A stretch of DNA of 64,000 nt from Bacillota bacterium (GTDB taxonomy: Bacteria; Bacillota; Clostridia; Christensenellales; Christensenellaceae), in assembly GCA_023408315.1 (NCBI GenBank), contig JAEYKI010000019.1, forward strand, positions 248,001-312,000, read 5' to 3'. The position numbers and the translations under genes were made by a program. The notes under the pieces are model-generated. The model made no database searches, had not been told where the DNA came from, and worked only from the letters and a program-made list of their open reading frames with translations. Each line of letters opens with the position of its first letter. The first letter of the stretch is position 1. Shown here one piece after another: positions 50,356 through 58,190 of this stretch.

Positions 50356-51498
50356 TTATGCGCTTAAGCCTGCGGCGTGGTATTTTTCTATTACTTTTTC
50401 ATATGTTTGCATCAGGCCGCCGAATATTTTATCCCAGGAACGGTTGTTCGCAAAGGTTCGTCCGGCCCCGGCAAGCGTTTGCCGCAGTGTTGCATCCAGC
50501 AGCAGCCTTTCCATGCATCCGGCAAGTTCCTGGCTGTCCTTTTCCCTGAATTTCAGGCCCGTTTTGTTTTTTTGGATGAGCTCGCCCACACCGCCTGCGT
50601 CCGCGCCAATCACCGGCAGGCCCGAAGCCATGGCTTCCAGCACAACGTTGCCGAATGTTTCGGTGGAGGAGGGGCACACAAATAAATCGCAGGACGCGTA
50701 TATTTCGGCCAACTCTTTGCCTGTTTTAAATCCTGTAAACACCGTGTCGCGCGGGAAAATCTGGCGGCACCGGTCCAGATAGGGGCCGTCCCCCACTATC
50801 ACCAGCCCGGCTGAGGAGCCGAATCTTTTATGGACCGTTTTGTAGCCTTCGCACAGAACATCCAGATCTTTTTCCACCGCTATGCGGCCCACATACAAAA
50901 AGGCGGTTTTATTTTCTATTTTCAGCTTTTTTCGCAGGCCCTCGCTGCGTTTCTGAGGGATAAAGTTCTGCGCGTCAATTCCGCGCGAAAAAATGCCTGT
51001 ATTGGTGATACCATGGCTGTGCAGTATCCTCTGGGCAGATTGGGAAGGGCAGAGAGTCAGGTCGTTTTGCGTATGGTACCATTTCATCCAGTTCCATATG
51101 GGCGTTTTTAAAAAGAAGAGTTTATAATATTCCGCGTATTGGGAAAAATTAGTGGTGTAGTTTGAAATACTGGGTACGTTGTGCGCTTTTCCGTAACCCA
51201 TGCCGGTGGTCCCCATGTTAAATTCCGTCATGTTGTGCACAATATCCGGTCCAAATTGTGCCAGCGTGGCGTTGATTCGCCTGAAGTTGGGAAACGTTAC
51301 CCTGGCCTCCGGGTATACAAAAAATTTAATGCTGTAAAAGCGTTCTACATTGTAATCTGAACTTGGGATTTCATATTGCGGGACGAACAGTTTATATTGG
51401 ATTTTGTTTTTATCGTAGTATTCCAGAAGTTTTGTAAGCGTGTTGGTGACTCCATTGATCTGCGGCAAATAGGTATCAGTAAATAATGCTACTTTCAT
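50356..51498 (-). CDS. GT4 family glycosyltransferase
   Basis: 380-aa GT-B enzyme. N-terminal glycine-rich loop FTDTYLPQINGVTNTLTKLL; C-terminal FLYVGRIAVEKDLDVL, VIVGDGPY, VCPSSTETFGNVVLEAMASG. This is the pattern of bacterial diacylglycerol glucosyltransferases and PimB-like mannosyltransferases. It should act at the inner membrane face. The start overlaps the end of the zinc-PLC-like gene by 23 nt, so the two are translationally coupled and may share a lipid substrate. Confidence 0.87.
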   Translation of the reverse strand: MKVALFTDTYLPQINGVTNTLTKLLEYYDKNKIQYKLFVPQYEIPSSDYNVERFYSIKFFVYPEARVTFPNFRRINATLAQFGPDIVHNMTEFNMGTTGMGYGKAHNVPSISNYTTNFSQYAEYYKLFFLKTPIWNWMKWYHTQNDLTLCPSQSAQRILHSHGITNTGIFSRGIDAQNFIPQKRSEGLRKKLKIENKTAFLYVGRIAVEKDLDVLCEGYKTVHKRFGSSAGLVIVGDGPYLDRCRQIFPRDTVFTGFKTGKELAEIYASCDLFVCPSSTETFGNVVLEAMASGLPVIGADAGGVGELIQKNKTGLKFREKDSQELAGCMERLLLDATLRQTLAGAGRTFANNRSWDKIFGGLMQTYEKVIEKYHAAGLSA

Positions 51499-52096
51499 AT
51501 TCGTCCTCTTCAATTTCCAACGTCGGGGCTTCCGATTCCGGCTTCCAGGCTTCCTCAAAGGACTTATTGACAGACTGCAAAATGGTTTCGAATATACTGA
51601 TTGCGGCGCGAAGGGAGTATTCTATGTCTTTTTTCATGCTGCGCGCATCCGCCAGATATTTTCTCCGCATATCCGTGATGAAGGAAGAAAAATTGTTGTA
51701 CGGTGAAGTAGACTCTATCGGGATTTTAAGTTTCCGTCTGAGCTGCATAAAATTCAATTGAATTTGCAGGCAAATTTCATACACAAAATGGAAAATGTTT
51801 TTTTTGTGCAATTTTAAGTTGGAATGGTAATAGCAGAAAAAATCGCAGGCAAAGTGGCACACTTCGCCAAGCTTGACGGAAAATTCCCTGAGCGAGAGTT
51901 CTTCATTCGCAAGCTGGTCGGCCCGTTCGTTTACTTTTTTAAAATAATTCTCAAAGGTGTGCCTTGCTTCAAAACAGGCGGGGGGCAGATCCGGCTTTAC
52001 GTTGCCAAATACAAATGCCCATTTATTCAATTCTATCTCACTTTTAAAATATTTGTACAACTCCCGGGATATGAACAAATGTGAGAAGAAATTCAT
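51476..52096 (-). CDS. zinc-dependent phospholipase C-like protein
   Basis: 206-aa helical protein with a metal-site pattern like bacterial zinc PLC: FFSHLFIS at the start, FGNVKPDLPP, ARHTFENY and GEVCHFACDFFCYYH. Secreted PC-PLCs have a signal peptide and begin their mature part with Trp; this one has neither, so it is cytosolic and may have a different role. Coupled to the GT4 glycosyltransferase. The family call is fair; enzymatic activity is unproven. Confidence 0.7.
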   Translation of the reverse strand: MNFFSHLFISRELYKYFKSEIELNKWAFVFGNVKPDLPPACFEARHTFENYFKKVNERADQLANEELSLREFSVKLGEVCHFACDFFCYYHSNLKLHKKNIFHFVYEICLQIQLNFMQLRRKLKIPIESTSPYNNFSSFITDMRRKYLADARSMKKDIEYSLRAAISIFETILQSVNKSFEEAWKPESEAPTLEIEEDEYESSIIY

Positions 52097-52436
52097 GCGG
52101 CAACCCCCTTTGAATCATAAGCAACCTTCACTGCTATTGTATAAAAATTGCCTAAAAAAGAAATCAACTGAAAGTTAAATTAACATAAAATAATTGTAAA
52201 GTCCATAGCTAAAATAATGACAAAAATTTAAAAAAAGGTATAATACGGCAATTAATCCTGCAATGTCAGTTGGTTTGTCAGGCTTTTAGCCGTTTTCTTT
52301 TCCATATACTTCAATGTGATATAGAATGGATAATTTATGTAATTTGATGTAGAATAAAAGCATACGGTTTGCATCATTTCGCTGTTTTCAACAAATCACC
52401 TGCTTTTATTTTTTCCTTACGTGCAAGGAGGGTAAC
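52097..52436. other. 340-bp AT-rich divergent intergenic region
   Basis: Separates the PLC-like gene (minus) from PPK2 (plus). Apart from the promoter at 52217 I see no gene, tRNA or recognisable riboswitch. The leader of nearly 190 nt between that promoter and the PPK2 start is long and unexplained. Confidence 0.4.
52217..52244 (+). promoter_or_regulatory. candidate promoter for PPK2 transcript
   Basis: ATGACA at 52217-52222, 16-bp spacer, TATAAT at 52239-52244, with an A-rich spacer. Confidence 0.5.
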
Positions 52437-53252
52437 ATGATAAAAAAGTATACAATTTCATCTAATAATAAGGTACGCCTGAAAGACTATGATCCGGAGG
52501 ATACAAACGGATTTGCAAAAGAGGACATTGCGGGGGAGTATGCCTCCATGCTGGAAAACTTTGCGGAGCTGCAAGAGGCGCTATATGCGTCCAGGCAAAA
52601 AGGGATTTTAATTCTGCTGCAGGGCATGGACTGCAGCGGCAAGGACGGTGCAGTAAGAAATGTTCTTGCAAGCGTGAATCCGGCGGGCGTTGTGGTGGAA
52701 AATTTTAAAACGCCTACTCCCGAGGAATTGGGGCATGACTATTTATGGCGTGTGCACGCTAAAATGCCCCGGAGAGGGGAGATTGTGGTTTTTAACCGTT
52801 CCTACTACGAAGATGTTCTGGTGACACGCGTGCACAAATTGATTGGCGGTGCCGTTGCGGCGCGCAGATTCAAAGAAATACGTAATTTTGAAAAATACCT
52901 GTACGCCAACGATATTATTGTTCTAAAGTTTTTTCTGCATATCTCCAAGGATTTTCAGCAGGAGAAGCTGAAAGACCGCCTGAGAACGCCGGATAAAAAC
53001 TGGAAATTCTCAGAGAACGATTTAAAGGAAAGAGAATACTGGGACAAGTATCAGGAGTGCTATGAGGATGTGCTTGCGCACTGCAGTACCCAAGACTCCC
53101 CCTGGCATGTGGTCCCGGCGAACCGCCGCTGGTTCCGCGATTACATTATTTTAAAAGTGATTGTAAAAACGTTAAAGGAACTGGATTTAATATATCCCAA
53201 ATTGGAGGGTAATTTGCAGGCGCTGATTGACGAAGTAAATGCGAACGAATAA
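52437..53252 (+). CDS. ppk2: polyphosphate kinase 2 family protein
   Basis: 271-aa kinase that moves phosphate between polyphosphate and nucleotides. Walker A GMDCSGKDGAVR, Walker B-like EIVVFNRSYYEDVLV and lid residues DRLRTPDKNWKFS are seen. Length and single domain fit the short PPK2 group, which mostly makes ADP/ATP or AMP/ADP from polyphosphate; the exact class cannot be set by eye. Strong AAGGAGGG ribosome site. Confidence 0.92.
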   Translation: MIKKYTISSNNKVRLKDYDPEDTNGFAKEDIAGEYASMLENFAELQEALYASRQKGILILLQGMDCSGKDGAVRNVLASVNPAGVVVENFKTPTPEELGHDYLWRVHAKMPRRGEIVVFNRSYYEDVLVTRVHKLIGGAVAARRFKEIRNFEKYLYANDIIVLKFFLHISKDFQQEKLKDRLRTPDKNWKFSENDLKEREYWDKYQECYEDVLAHCSTQDSPWHVVPANRRWFRDYIILKVIVKTLKELDLIYPKLEGNLQALIDEVNANE

Positions 53253-53434
53253 AAAAAATTGTATTTTGATACGAATTTCACAAAAAAATGAATTTTTGGT
53301 ATTGAAAATCTTCATGGTTTATAGTAAAGTCTTTACCAAAGCATATTTTTGAACCCTTCGGAAAAAAGTAGTAATGATGCATTTTTTGATTTGCTGCCGG
53401 ATTCCGATCAAATATTTTGGAATGGAGAATGGTT

Positions 53435-55228
53435 ATGACAAAACATATTGAATTGCAAAAATGGATTAACGAAGTTGCAGAAATGTGCAAGCCAGACAAT
53501 ATTTACTGGTGCGACGGCTCGCAGGCGGAAAATGATCGTCTTCTAAAAGAGATGGTGGATTCCGGCATGGCAACCAAGCTGAATCCGGAAAAACGGCCCG
53601 GATGCTACCTGTTCCGCAGCCATCCGTCCGATGTGGCGCGCGTGGAAGACCGCACATTTATAGCTTCCAAGAAAAAAGAAGACGCAGGCCCAACCAACAA
53701 CTGGGTCGACCCTGCAGAACTGAAGAAAACCATGACGGAACTGTATACCGGCTGCATGCGCGGCAGAACCATGTATATAATCCCGTTCTCCATGGGCCCC
53801 ATAGGTTCGCCTATTTCCAAGATTGGCGTGGAGATTACAGACAGCCCGTACGTTGTGGTGAACATGCGCATTATGACCCGTATGGGCAAAGCAGTTTTGG
53901 ATGAACTGGGAGAAAACGGCGAATACGTAAAATGCCTGCATTCGGTTGGCGCGCCGCTTGAAAAAGGCCAGCAGGACGTGGCGTGGCCCTGCGCGCCCAT
54001 TGAACAAAAATACATCAGCCATTTTCCGGAGGAGAGGCTCATTTGGTCTTACGGCTCCGGTTACGGCGGCAACGCCCTGCTTGGCAAAAAATGCTTTGCA
54101 CTGCGCATTGCATCCGTGCAGGCAAGGGACGAGGGATGGCTGGCAGAGCATATGCTGATTCTGCGCCTTACAGACCCCAAAGGCAATAAAAAATATATCA
54201 CAGGCGCTTTCCCAAGCGCGTGCGGAAAAACCAACCTGGCCATGCTGGTACCCACTGTTCCCGGATGGAAGGTGGAGACCATTGGCGACGATATTGCCTG
54301 GATGAAATTCGGCAAGGACGGCCGCCTGTACGCCATTAACCCGGAAGCCGGATTCTTTGGCGTAGCGCCCGGAACCTCTTTTGATTCCAACTACAACGCA
54401 ATGAAGAGTATAGAGTCCAACTCCATCTTTACGAACGTGGCCCTGACGGACGACGGTGACGTTTGGTGGGAAGGCATTGGCACAGATGCGCCCGCTCATC
54501 TGATCGACTGGAAAGGCAACGACTGGACGCCCGAAAGTGGAACGCCCGCTGCGCATCCCAATGCGCGTTTTACGGCTCCCGCCAGCCAGTGCCCGGTAAT
54601 TGCGCCCGAATGGGAAGATCCGGCCGGCGTGCCCGTCTCCGCTATTCTGATCGGCGGACGCCGCCCCAGCACCATTCCGCTGGTACACGAGAGTTTCGAC
54701 TGGAACCATGGCATTTTTATGGGTTCCATTATGGGTTCGGAAATTACGGCTGCGGCTATCTCCGCAAACATCGGCCAGGTGCGCCGCGACCCGTTTGCCA
54801 TGCTGCCTTTCTGCGGATACAATATCTCCGATTACCTGCAGCACTGGCTGGACATTGGCGCCAAGAGCAGTGCAGACAAACTGCCCAAGATTTTCTATGT
54901 AAACTGGTTCCGCAAGGATGAAAACGGCAAATGGCTCTGGCCGGGATTCGGCGAGAACAGCCGGGTTCTCAAATGGATTGTGGAGCGTACCGAGGGAACG
55001 GGTAAGGCTGCCAAAACCCCTATCGGCTATATGCCTACAGAAGACGCTATTGATGTGGAAGGGCTGAAGGTAAGCCATGAAGACATGGCGGAACTGTTGA
55101 AAGTGAACAAGGAAGAGTGGCTGCGCGAAGTTGCTTCTATTAAAGAGCATTACGCAACGTATGGCGGGCGCCTGCCCGCAGAAATGACAAAACAGCTTGC
55201 GGCGCTGGAAGAGCGCCTGAAGGCTTAA
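53435..55228 (+). CDS. pckG: GTP-type phosphoenolpyruvate carboxykinase
   Basis: 597-aa enzyme interconverting oxaloacetate and PEP with GTP/GDP. Distinctive GTP-class features: the P-loop FPSACGKTNLAM near residue 260, IGDDIAWMKFGKDGRLYAIN, GGRRPSTIPLV and NWFRKDENGKWLWPGFGENS. The ATP class would show GxxGTGKT. ATG 53435 is chosen behind GGAG at about 9 nt; other in-frame ATGs at 53417 and 53429 sit too close. Many Clostridia use the ATP enzyme, so the GTP form is worth noting. Confidence 0.95.
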   Translation: MTKHIELQKWINEVAEMCKPDNIYWCDGSQAENDRLLKEMVDSGMATKLNPEKRPGCYLFRSHPSDVARVEDRTFIASKKKEDAGPTNNWVDPAELKKTMTELYTGCMRGRTMYIIPFSMGPIGSPISKIGVEITDSPYVVVNMRIMTRMGKAVLDELGENGEYVKCLHSVGAPLEKGQQDVAWPCAPIEQKYISHFPEERLIWSYGSGYGGNALLGKKCFALRIASVQARDEGWLAEHMLILRLTDPKGNKKYITGAFPSACGKTNLAMLVPTVPGWKVETIGDDIAWMKFGKDGRLYAINPEAGFFGVAPGTSFDSNYNAMKSIESNSIFTNVALTDDGDVWWEGIGTDAPAHLIDWKGNDWTPESGTPAAHPNARFTAPASQCPVIAPEWEDPAGVPVSAILIGGRRPSTIPLVHESFDWNHGIFMGSIMGSEITAAAISANIGQVRRDPFAMLPFCGYNISDYLQHWLDIGAKSSADKLPKIFYVNWFRKDENGKWLWPGFGENSRVLKWIVERTEGTGKAAKTPIGYMPTEDAIDVEGLKVSHEDMAELLKVNKEEWLREVASIKEHYATYGGRLPAEMTKQLAALEERLKA

Positions 55229-55274
55229 TATTCAGACTTTTCGGGGTGTCGCCCCGCACTCTGCCTTTTTTCTT

Positions 55275-55305
55275 AAAAATGCCGTTCATTATGAGCGGCA
55301 TTTTT
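55275..55305 (+). terminator. intrinsic terminator after pckG
   Basis: AAAAATGCCG and CGGCATTTTT form a 10-bp stem, T-rich on the 3' side; an imperfect GC-rich hairpin (CGGGGTG/CGCCCCG) lies between it and the stop codon. Confidence 0.8.
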
Positions 55306-55478
55306 AAATGGGATTGAAAAAATGTGTCTTTTGCCAGAGGATTGGAGGCGGGAGCCTTTACGAAAAGCGCCGGGTTTTTTAGCGCATCTTTTTTGTTTCT
55401 AGAATTTTTATATAATGGTTAATTCCCGCGCGCAAAAGAACGAAGTATATACAAAACGCTTTTTTAAAGGAGGGCAAG

Positions 55479-55901
55479 ATGATCTGGAAAGAGAAATACA
55501 GAATAGGCGTGCCGGCCATAGACGCGCAGCACGAAGAATTGTTTCGCCGCGTAACGGTTTTTGTGGAAGCATTGCGGTCCGGCGGCTCATGGGAGCAAAA
55601 AATGCCTGTGGTAAACGACACGCTGGCGTTTATGAAAGAGTATGTGATTACGCACTTTGCGGACGAGGAGGCATACCAGAAGTCTGTGGGATACCCCGGA
55701 TTTGCAGAGCATAAAAAAGTACACGAGGATATGGTGGCGTATGTTGGCCAGGTTGCGGAAGCCTATGTGCAGGCGGGATGCCCGGAGACACTGATGCAGC
55801 AGTTTGCAGGCAAGCTGCTTGCGTGGCTGATTAATCATGTGGCTGCCTCGGACCAGAAAATTGGGGATTACGTACATGGGGAGGCGGTGCAGAATGGTTG
55901 A
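55479..55901 (+). CDS. bacteriohemerythrin
   Basis: 140-aa four-helix protein with the hemerythrin di-iron ligands: H in DAQHEELF, HFADEEAYQ, HKKVHEDM and the closing INHVAASDQKI. It binds oxygen or senses it. It overlaps the CheX-like gene by 8 nt, so oxygen or redox input to chemotaxis is a natural reading. Confidence 0.93.
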   Translation: MIWKEKYRIGVPAIDAQHEELFRRVTVFVEALRSGGSWEQKMPVVNDTLAFMKEYVITHFADEEAYQKSVGYPGFAEHKKVHEDMVAYVGQVAEAYVQAGCPETLMQQFAGKLLAWLINHVAASDQKIGDYVHGEAVQNG

Positions 55902-56340
55902 CCAGATTCTTGTATCTTTTACGGAAGCAACGCGGGATGTATTCAAACTAATGCTGGACCTGGACGCGAAATCCGAAAACCACAGCTTTTCGGAAGGCAC
56001 ATCCGAGAAACTGCGCGTAGCGGTGGAGATAACCGGTGATGTTCAGGGCAAAATTTACTACTGGTTTCCAAGAGACGCCGTGATTGAGATTGTTAAGATC
56101 ATGAGCGGAATGGAGATTACGGAGATAGACGAATTTGTGACTTCAGCCATCAGTGAAATGGCGAATATTATCAGCGGCAACGCCATGAACAACCTGTATG
56201 AAAAACACTATGTTTGCGATATCCTGCCGCCCGAAATAAGCCTGAACGAAGGCGTTTCCTGCAGGGAAGCGGACGGCGCGCAGCTTGTGACGGATATTGG
56301 CGTATTCAACCTGGACCTTGTCAGGAACAATACAAAATAA
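55894..56340 (+). CDS. CheX-like chemotaxis phosphatase
   Basis: 148-aa protein of the CheC/CheX family: VAVEITGDVQGKIYYWFP and the catalytic helix with the ExxN motif in AISEMANIISGNA. Such proteins remove phosphate from CheY-P. ATG 55894 overlaps the hemerythrin stop; the longer upstream reading lies within hemerythrin. No flagellar or che genes are in the window, so the target response regulator is elsewhere. Confidence 0.87.
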   Translation: MVDQILVSFTEATRDVFKLMLDLDAKSENHSFSEGTSEKLRVAVEITGDVQGKIYYWFPRDAVIEIVKIMSGMEITEIDEFVTSAISEMANIISGNAMNNLYEKHYVCDILPPEISLNEGVSCREADGAQLVTDIGVFNLDLVRNNTK

Positions 56341-56365
56341 TAAGAACAATATAGATTTTGAAATG

Positions 56366-56388
56366 ATCCGGCTTTTGCCGGATTTTTT
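56366..56388 (+). terminator. intrinsic terminator after CheX-like gene
   Basis: ATCCGGC, TTTT loop, GCCGGAT, then a T-run. Confidence 0.9.
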
Positions 56389-56390
56389 GT

Positions 56391-56690
56391 TCAAACGCTT
56401 TTTAAAACAGATTTAAGCAGGCCCGGAAATCTTTCTTCCAGGTCGCCGTACCGTATGGATAAAAAACGCTGCTTTCCTTCTATGCGCACATGGATCAATC
56501 CGGCTTCCCGGAGAACTTTGAAGTGGTGGGACATAGCGGATTTGGGCAGGTCCAACTGGCAGGAGGAACAGGTTTTTTCCGCACCGCACGCAAGCTTTTT
56601 AATAATTTGCAGGCGGGTGGGATCGCCCAGCGCGCTCAGAACTGCGGACAGGCAGATCTGGTCTGTACCAGGATGAAACAATTCCCGCAT
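56391..56690 (-). CDS. ArsR family transcriptional regulator
   Basis: 99-aa winged-helix repressor (LSALGDPTRLQIIKKLA; DLPKSAMSHHFKVLREAGLI; FLSIRYGDLEERFPG). CGAEKTCSSCQ in the wing-proximal region offers a possible metal or thiol site, though not the classic ELCVCDL. Divergent from the nitroreductase gene with 106 bp between, so it probably controls it. Confidence 0.9.
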   Translation of the reverse strand: MRELFHPGTDQICLSAVLSALGDPTRLQIIKKLACGAEKTCSSCQLDLPKSAMSHHFKVLREAGLIHVRIEGKQRFLSIRYGDLEERFPGLLKSVLKSV

Positions 56691-56748
56691 AAATACCCCC
56701 TGTTTTAAAACTCTTCTTGCATTATAGCATACTATGTGCTATATTGAA

Positions 56749-56772
56749 ATAGTTCAAATATTATTAAACTAT
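56749..56772. promoter_or_regulatory. inverted repeat between ArsR and nitroreductase genes
   Basis: ATAGTT and AACTAT arms within a 24-bp imperfect dyad, 25 bp before the nitroreductase start. A likely ArsR-type operator. Confidence 0.55.
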
Positions 56773-56796
56773 TAAACTATAAAAAGGAGCAGTTTT

Positions 56797-57351
56797 ATGA
56801 ACGAAGTGATTGCTGCAATTAGAAGCAGAAGAAGCGTCCGCCGGTATAAGCCGGAACAAATTGGCGAGAAAGAACTGCAGGCGATTCTGGAGGCGGGACT
56901 GTATGCGCCCTCCGCGCACAACGACCAGTCCTGGCACTTTACGGTGATTCAGAACAAAGATTTGCTTGCGCGCATGAACAGGGCAGCAAAAGAAGGTATG
57001 GCGGCTTCGGAAATTGACTGGATGCGTGGCATGGCCGCCCGGCCAGGGTTTGAGGTTACGTACAACGCGCCAACGCTGGTTGTTGTATCCGGAAGGAAAG
57101 ACGCGATGGCGTACCAGGTGGATTGCTCGGCAGCCATTGAGAACATGTTGATTGCCGCCGAAAGCTTGGGCATTGGTTCTGTGTGGCTTGGCTTGATGCG
57201 GTTTTATTACCAGCAGGAGGAAGCAAGGGAAGCGCTGGGCATACCGGAAGGATACGAGCCTTTTTATTCGGTGGCGTTTGGTTATAAGGCAGAGGAACAG
57301 CAACCCGTAATGCCGCCCAGAATAGAAGACGCGGTTAATTATATCAGGTAG
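56797..57351 (+). CDS. nitroreductase family protein
   Basis: 184-aa FMN enzyme with the family N-terminus AIRSRRSVRRYKPEQIGE, APSAHNDQSWHFTVIQ and AAESLGIGSVWLGLM. It reduces nitro or other electron-poor compounds with NAD(P)H. 12 nt upstream of an FMN-reductase-like flavoprotein gene, together a small redox operon under ArsR. Confidence 0.92.
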   Translation: MNEVIAAIRSRRSVRRYKPEQIGEKELQAILEAGLYAPSAHNDQSWHFTVIQNKDLLARMNRAAKEGMAASEIDWMRGMAARPGFEVTYNAPTLVVVSGRKDAMAYQVDCSAAIENMLIAAESLGIGSVWLGLMRFYYQQEEAREALGIPEGYEPFYSVAFGYKAEEQQPVMPPRIEDAVNYIR

Positions 57352-57363
57352 CGGAGGTTTGTT

Positions 57364-58011
57364 ATGAAAGTAATTGCCATAAACGGAAGTCCCCGTAAAA
57401 GCGGAAATACTGCAACACTGCTGGCGGAAGCCCTCAAAGGGGCAAAGAGCGCCGGGGCGCAGGCGGAGATGATCCATCTGTATGATCTGGATTTTAAGGG
57501 CTGCAAAAGCTGTTTTGCGTGCAAGCTGAAGGGCGGCCCAAGTTATGGGAAATGCGCCGTGCAGGACGGCCTGCAGCCGGTTTTGCGCACAATAGAGGAA
57601 GCGGATGCTCTCCTGGTGGGCTCGCCGGTTTATTTGGGCAATGTAACGGGTGAGACCCGCTCTTTTCTGGAACGGCTGGTATACCAATATCTTGCCTATA
57701 TGCCCGGAATGCCTTCCCTTTGCGAAAAAAGCATGCCGGTGGGCTTGATTTATACGCTGGGCGCCAACGACCAGAGGATACGGGAGCAGGGTTATGACCA
57801 AAGCGTTGCAATGATAGACGGCTTTACGCAGGCATATTTGGGGCCTGTTGAGTCCCTGCTTGTAACCGATACCCTTCTGTTTGACGATTTTGAGAAGTTT
57901 GAGGGCTCCATGTTTGATCCGGAAGCAAAGCAAAAGCGTAGGCGGGAAGTGTTTCCAAACGATTGCAAGAAAGCCTATGCAATGGGAAAAAGGCTTGCGG
58001 GCAGCCGCTGA
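57364..58011 (+). CDS. NADPH-dependent FMN reductase-like / iron-sulfur flavoprotein
   Basis: 215-aa flavodoxin-like protein: INGSPRKSGNTATLL for the FMN phosphate, GSPVYLGNVTGETRSFLERL near the flavin. A cysteine pattern CKSCFACK followed by a Cys in YGKCAV resembles the compact [4Fe-4S] motif of iron-sulfur flavoproteins. It likely exchanges electrons with the nitroreductase encoded just before it. Confidence 0.87.
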   Translation: MKVIAINGSPRKSGNTATLLAEALKGAKSAGAQAEMIHLYDLDFKGCKSCFACKLKGGPSYGKCAVQDGLQPVLRTIEEADALLVGSPVYLGNVTGETRSFLERLVYQYLAYMPGMPSLCEKSMPVGLIYTLGANDQRIREQGYDQSVAMIDGFTQAYLGPVESLLVTDTLLFDDFEKFEGSMFDPEAKQKRRREVFPNDCKKAYAMGKRLAGSR

Positions 58012-58047
58012 TGACGCATCTTAAAAAAAGATACGAACCGATTTGAG

Positions 58048-58069
58048 CCGGGGGACGCCCCGGTTTTTT
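58048..58069 (+). terminator. intrinsic terminator after flavoprotein gene
   Basis: CCGGGG and CCCCGG stem, then six T. Confidence 0.85.
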
Positions 58070-58190
58070 GTTCCTGCGGCCCTGCGGAAATATCACAAAA
58101 AGTTCAAAAACAGTACATACAACTTTCACAATTTTGCCGGACAATATAAAATGCAATGTGTTGCGCAAAATACATACCGGGAGCGGCAAA

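Noticed and set aside
52097..52436. Riboswitch or small RNA in the long PPK2 leader
   Set aside because: No conserved motif or strong hairpin that I can recognise; left as an unexplained leader.
53543..55150. Long minus-strand open frame of about 535 codons opposite the PEP carboxykinase
   Set aside because: Antisense shadow of pckG, low-complexity in Arg/His/Ala and without domain motifs.
56764..57933. Minus-strand open frame of about 389 codons over the nitroreductase and flavoprotein
   Set aside because: It runs across two well-supported plus-strand genes and has no family signature.
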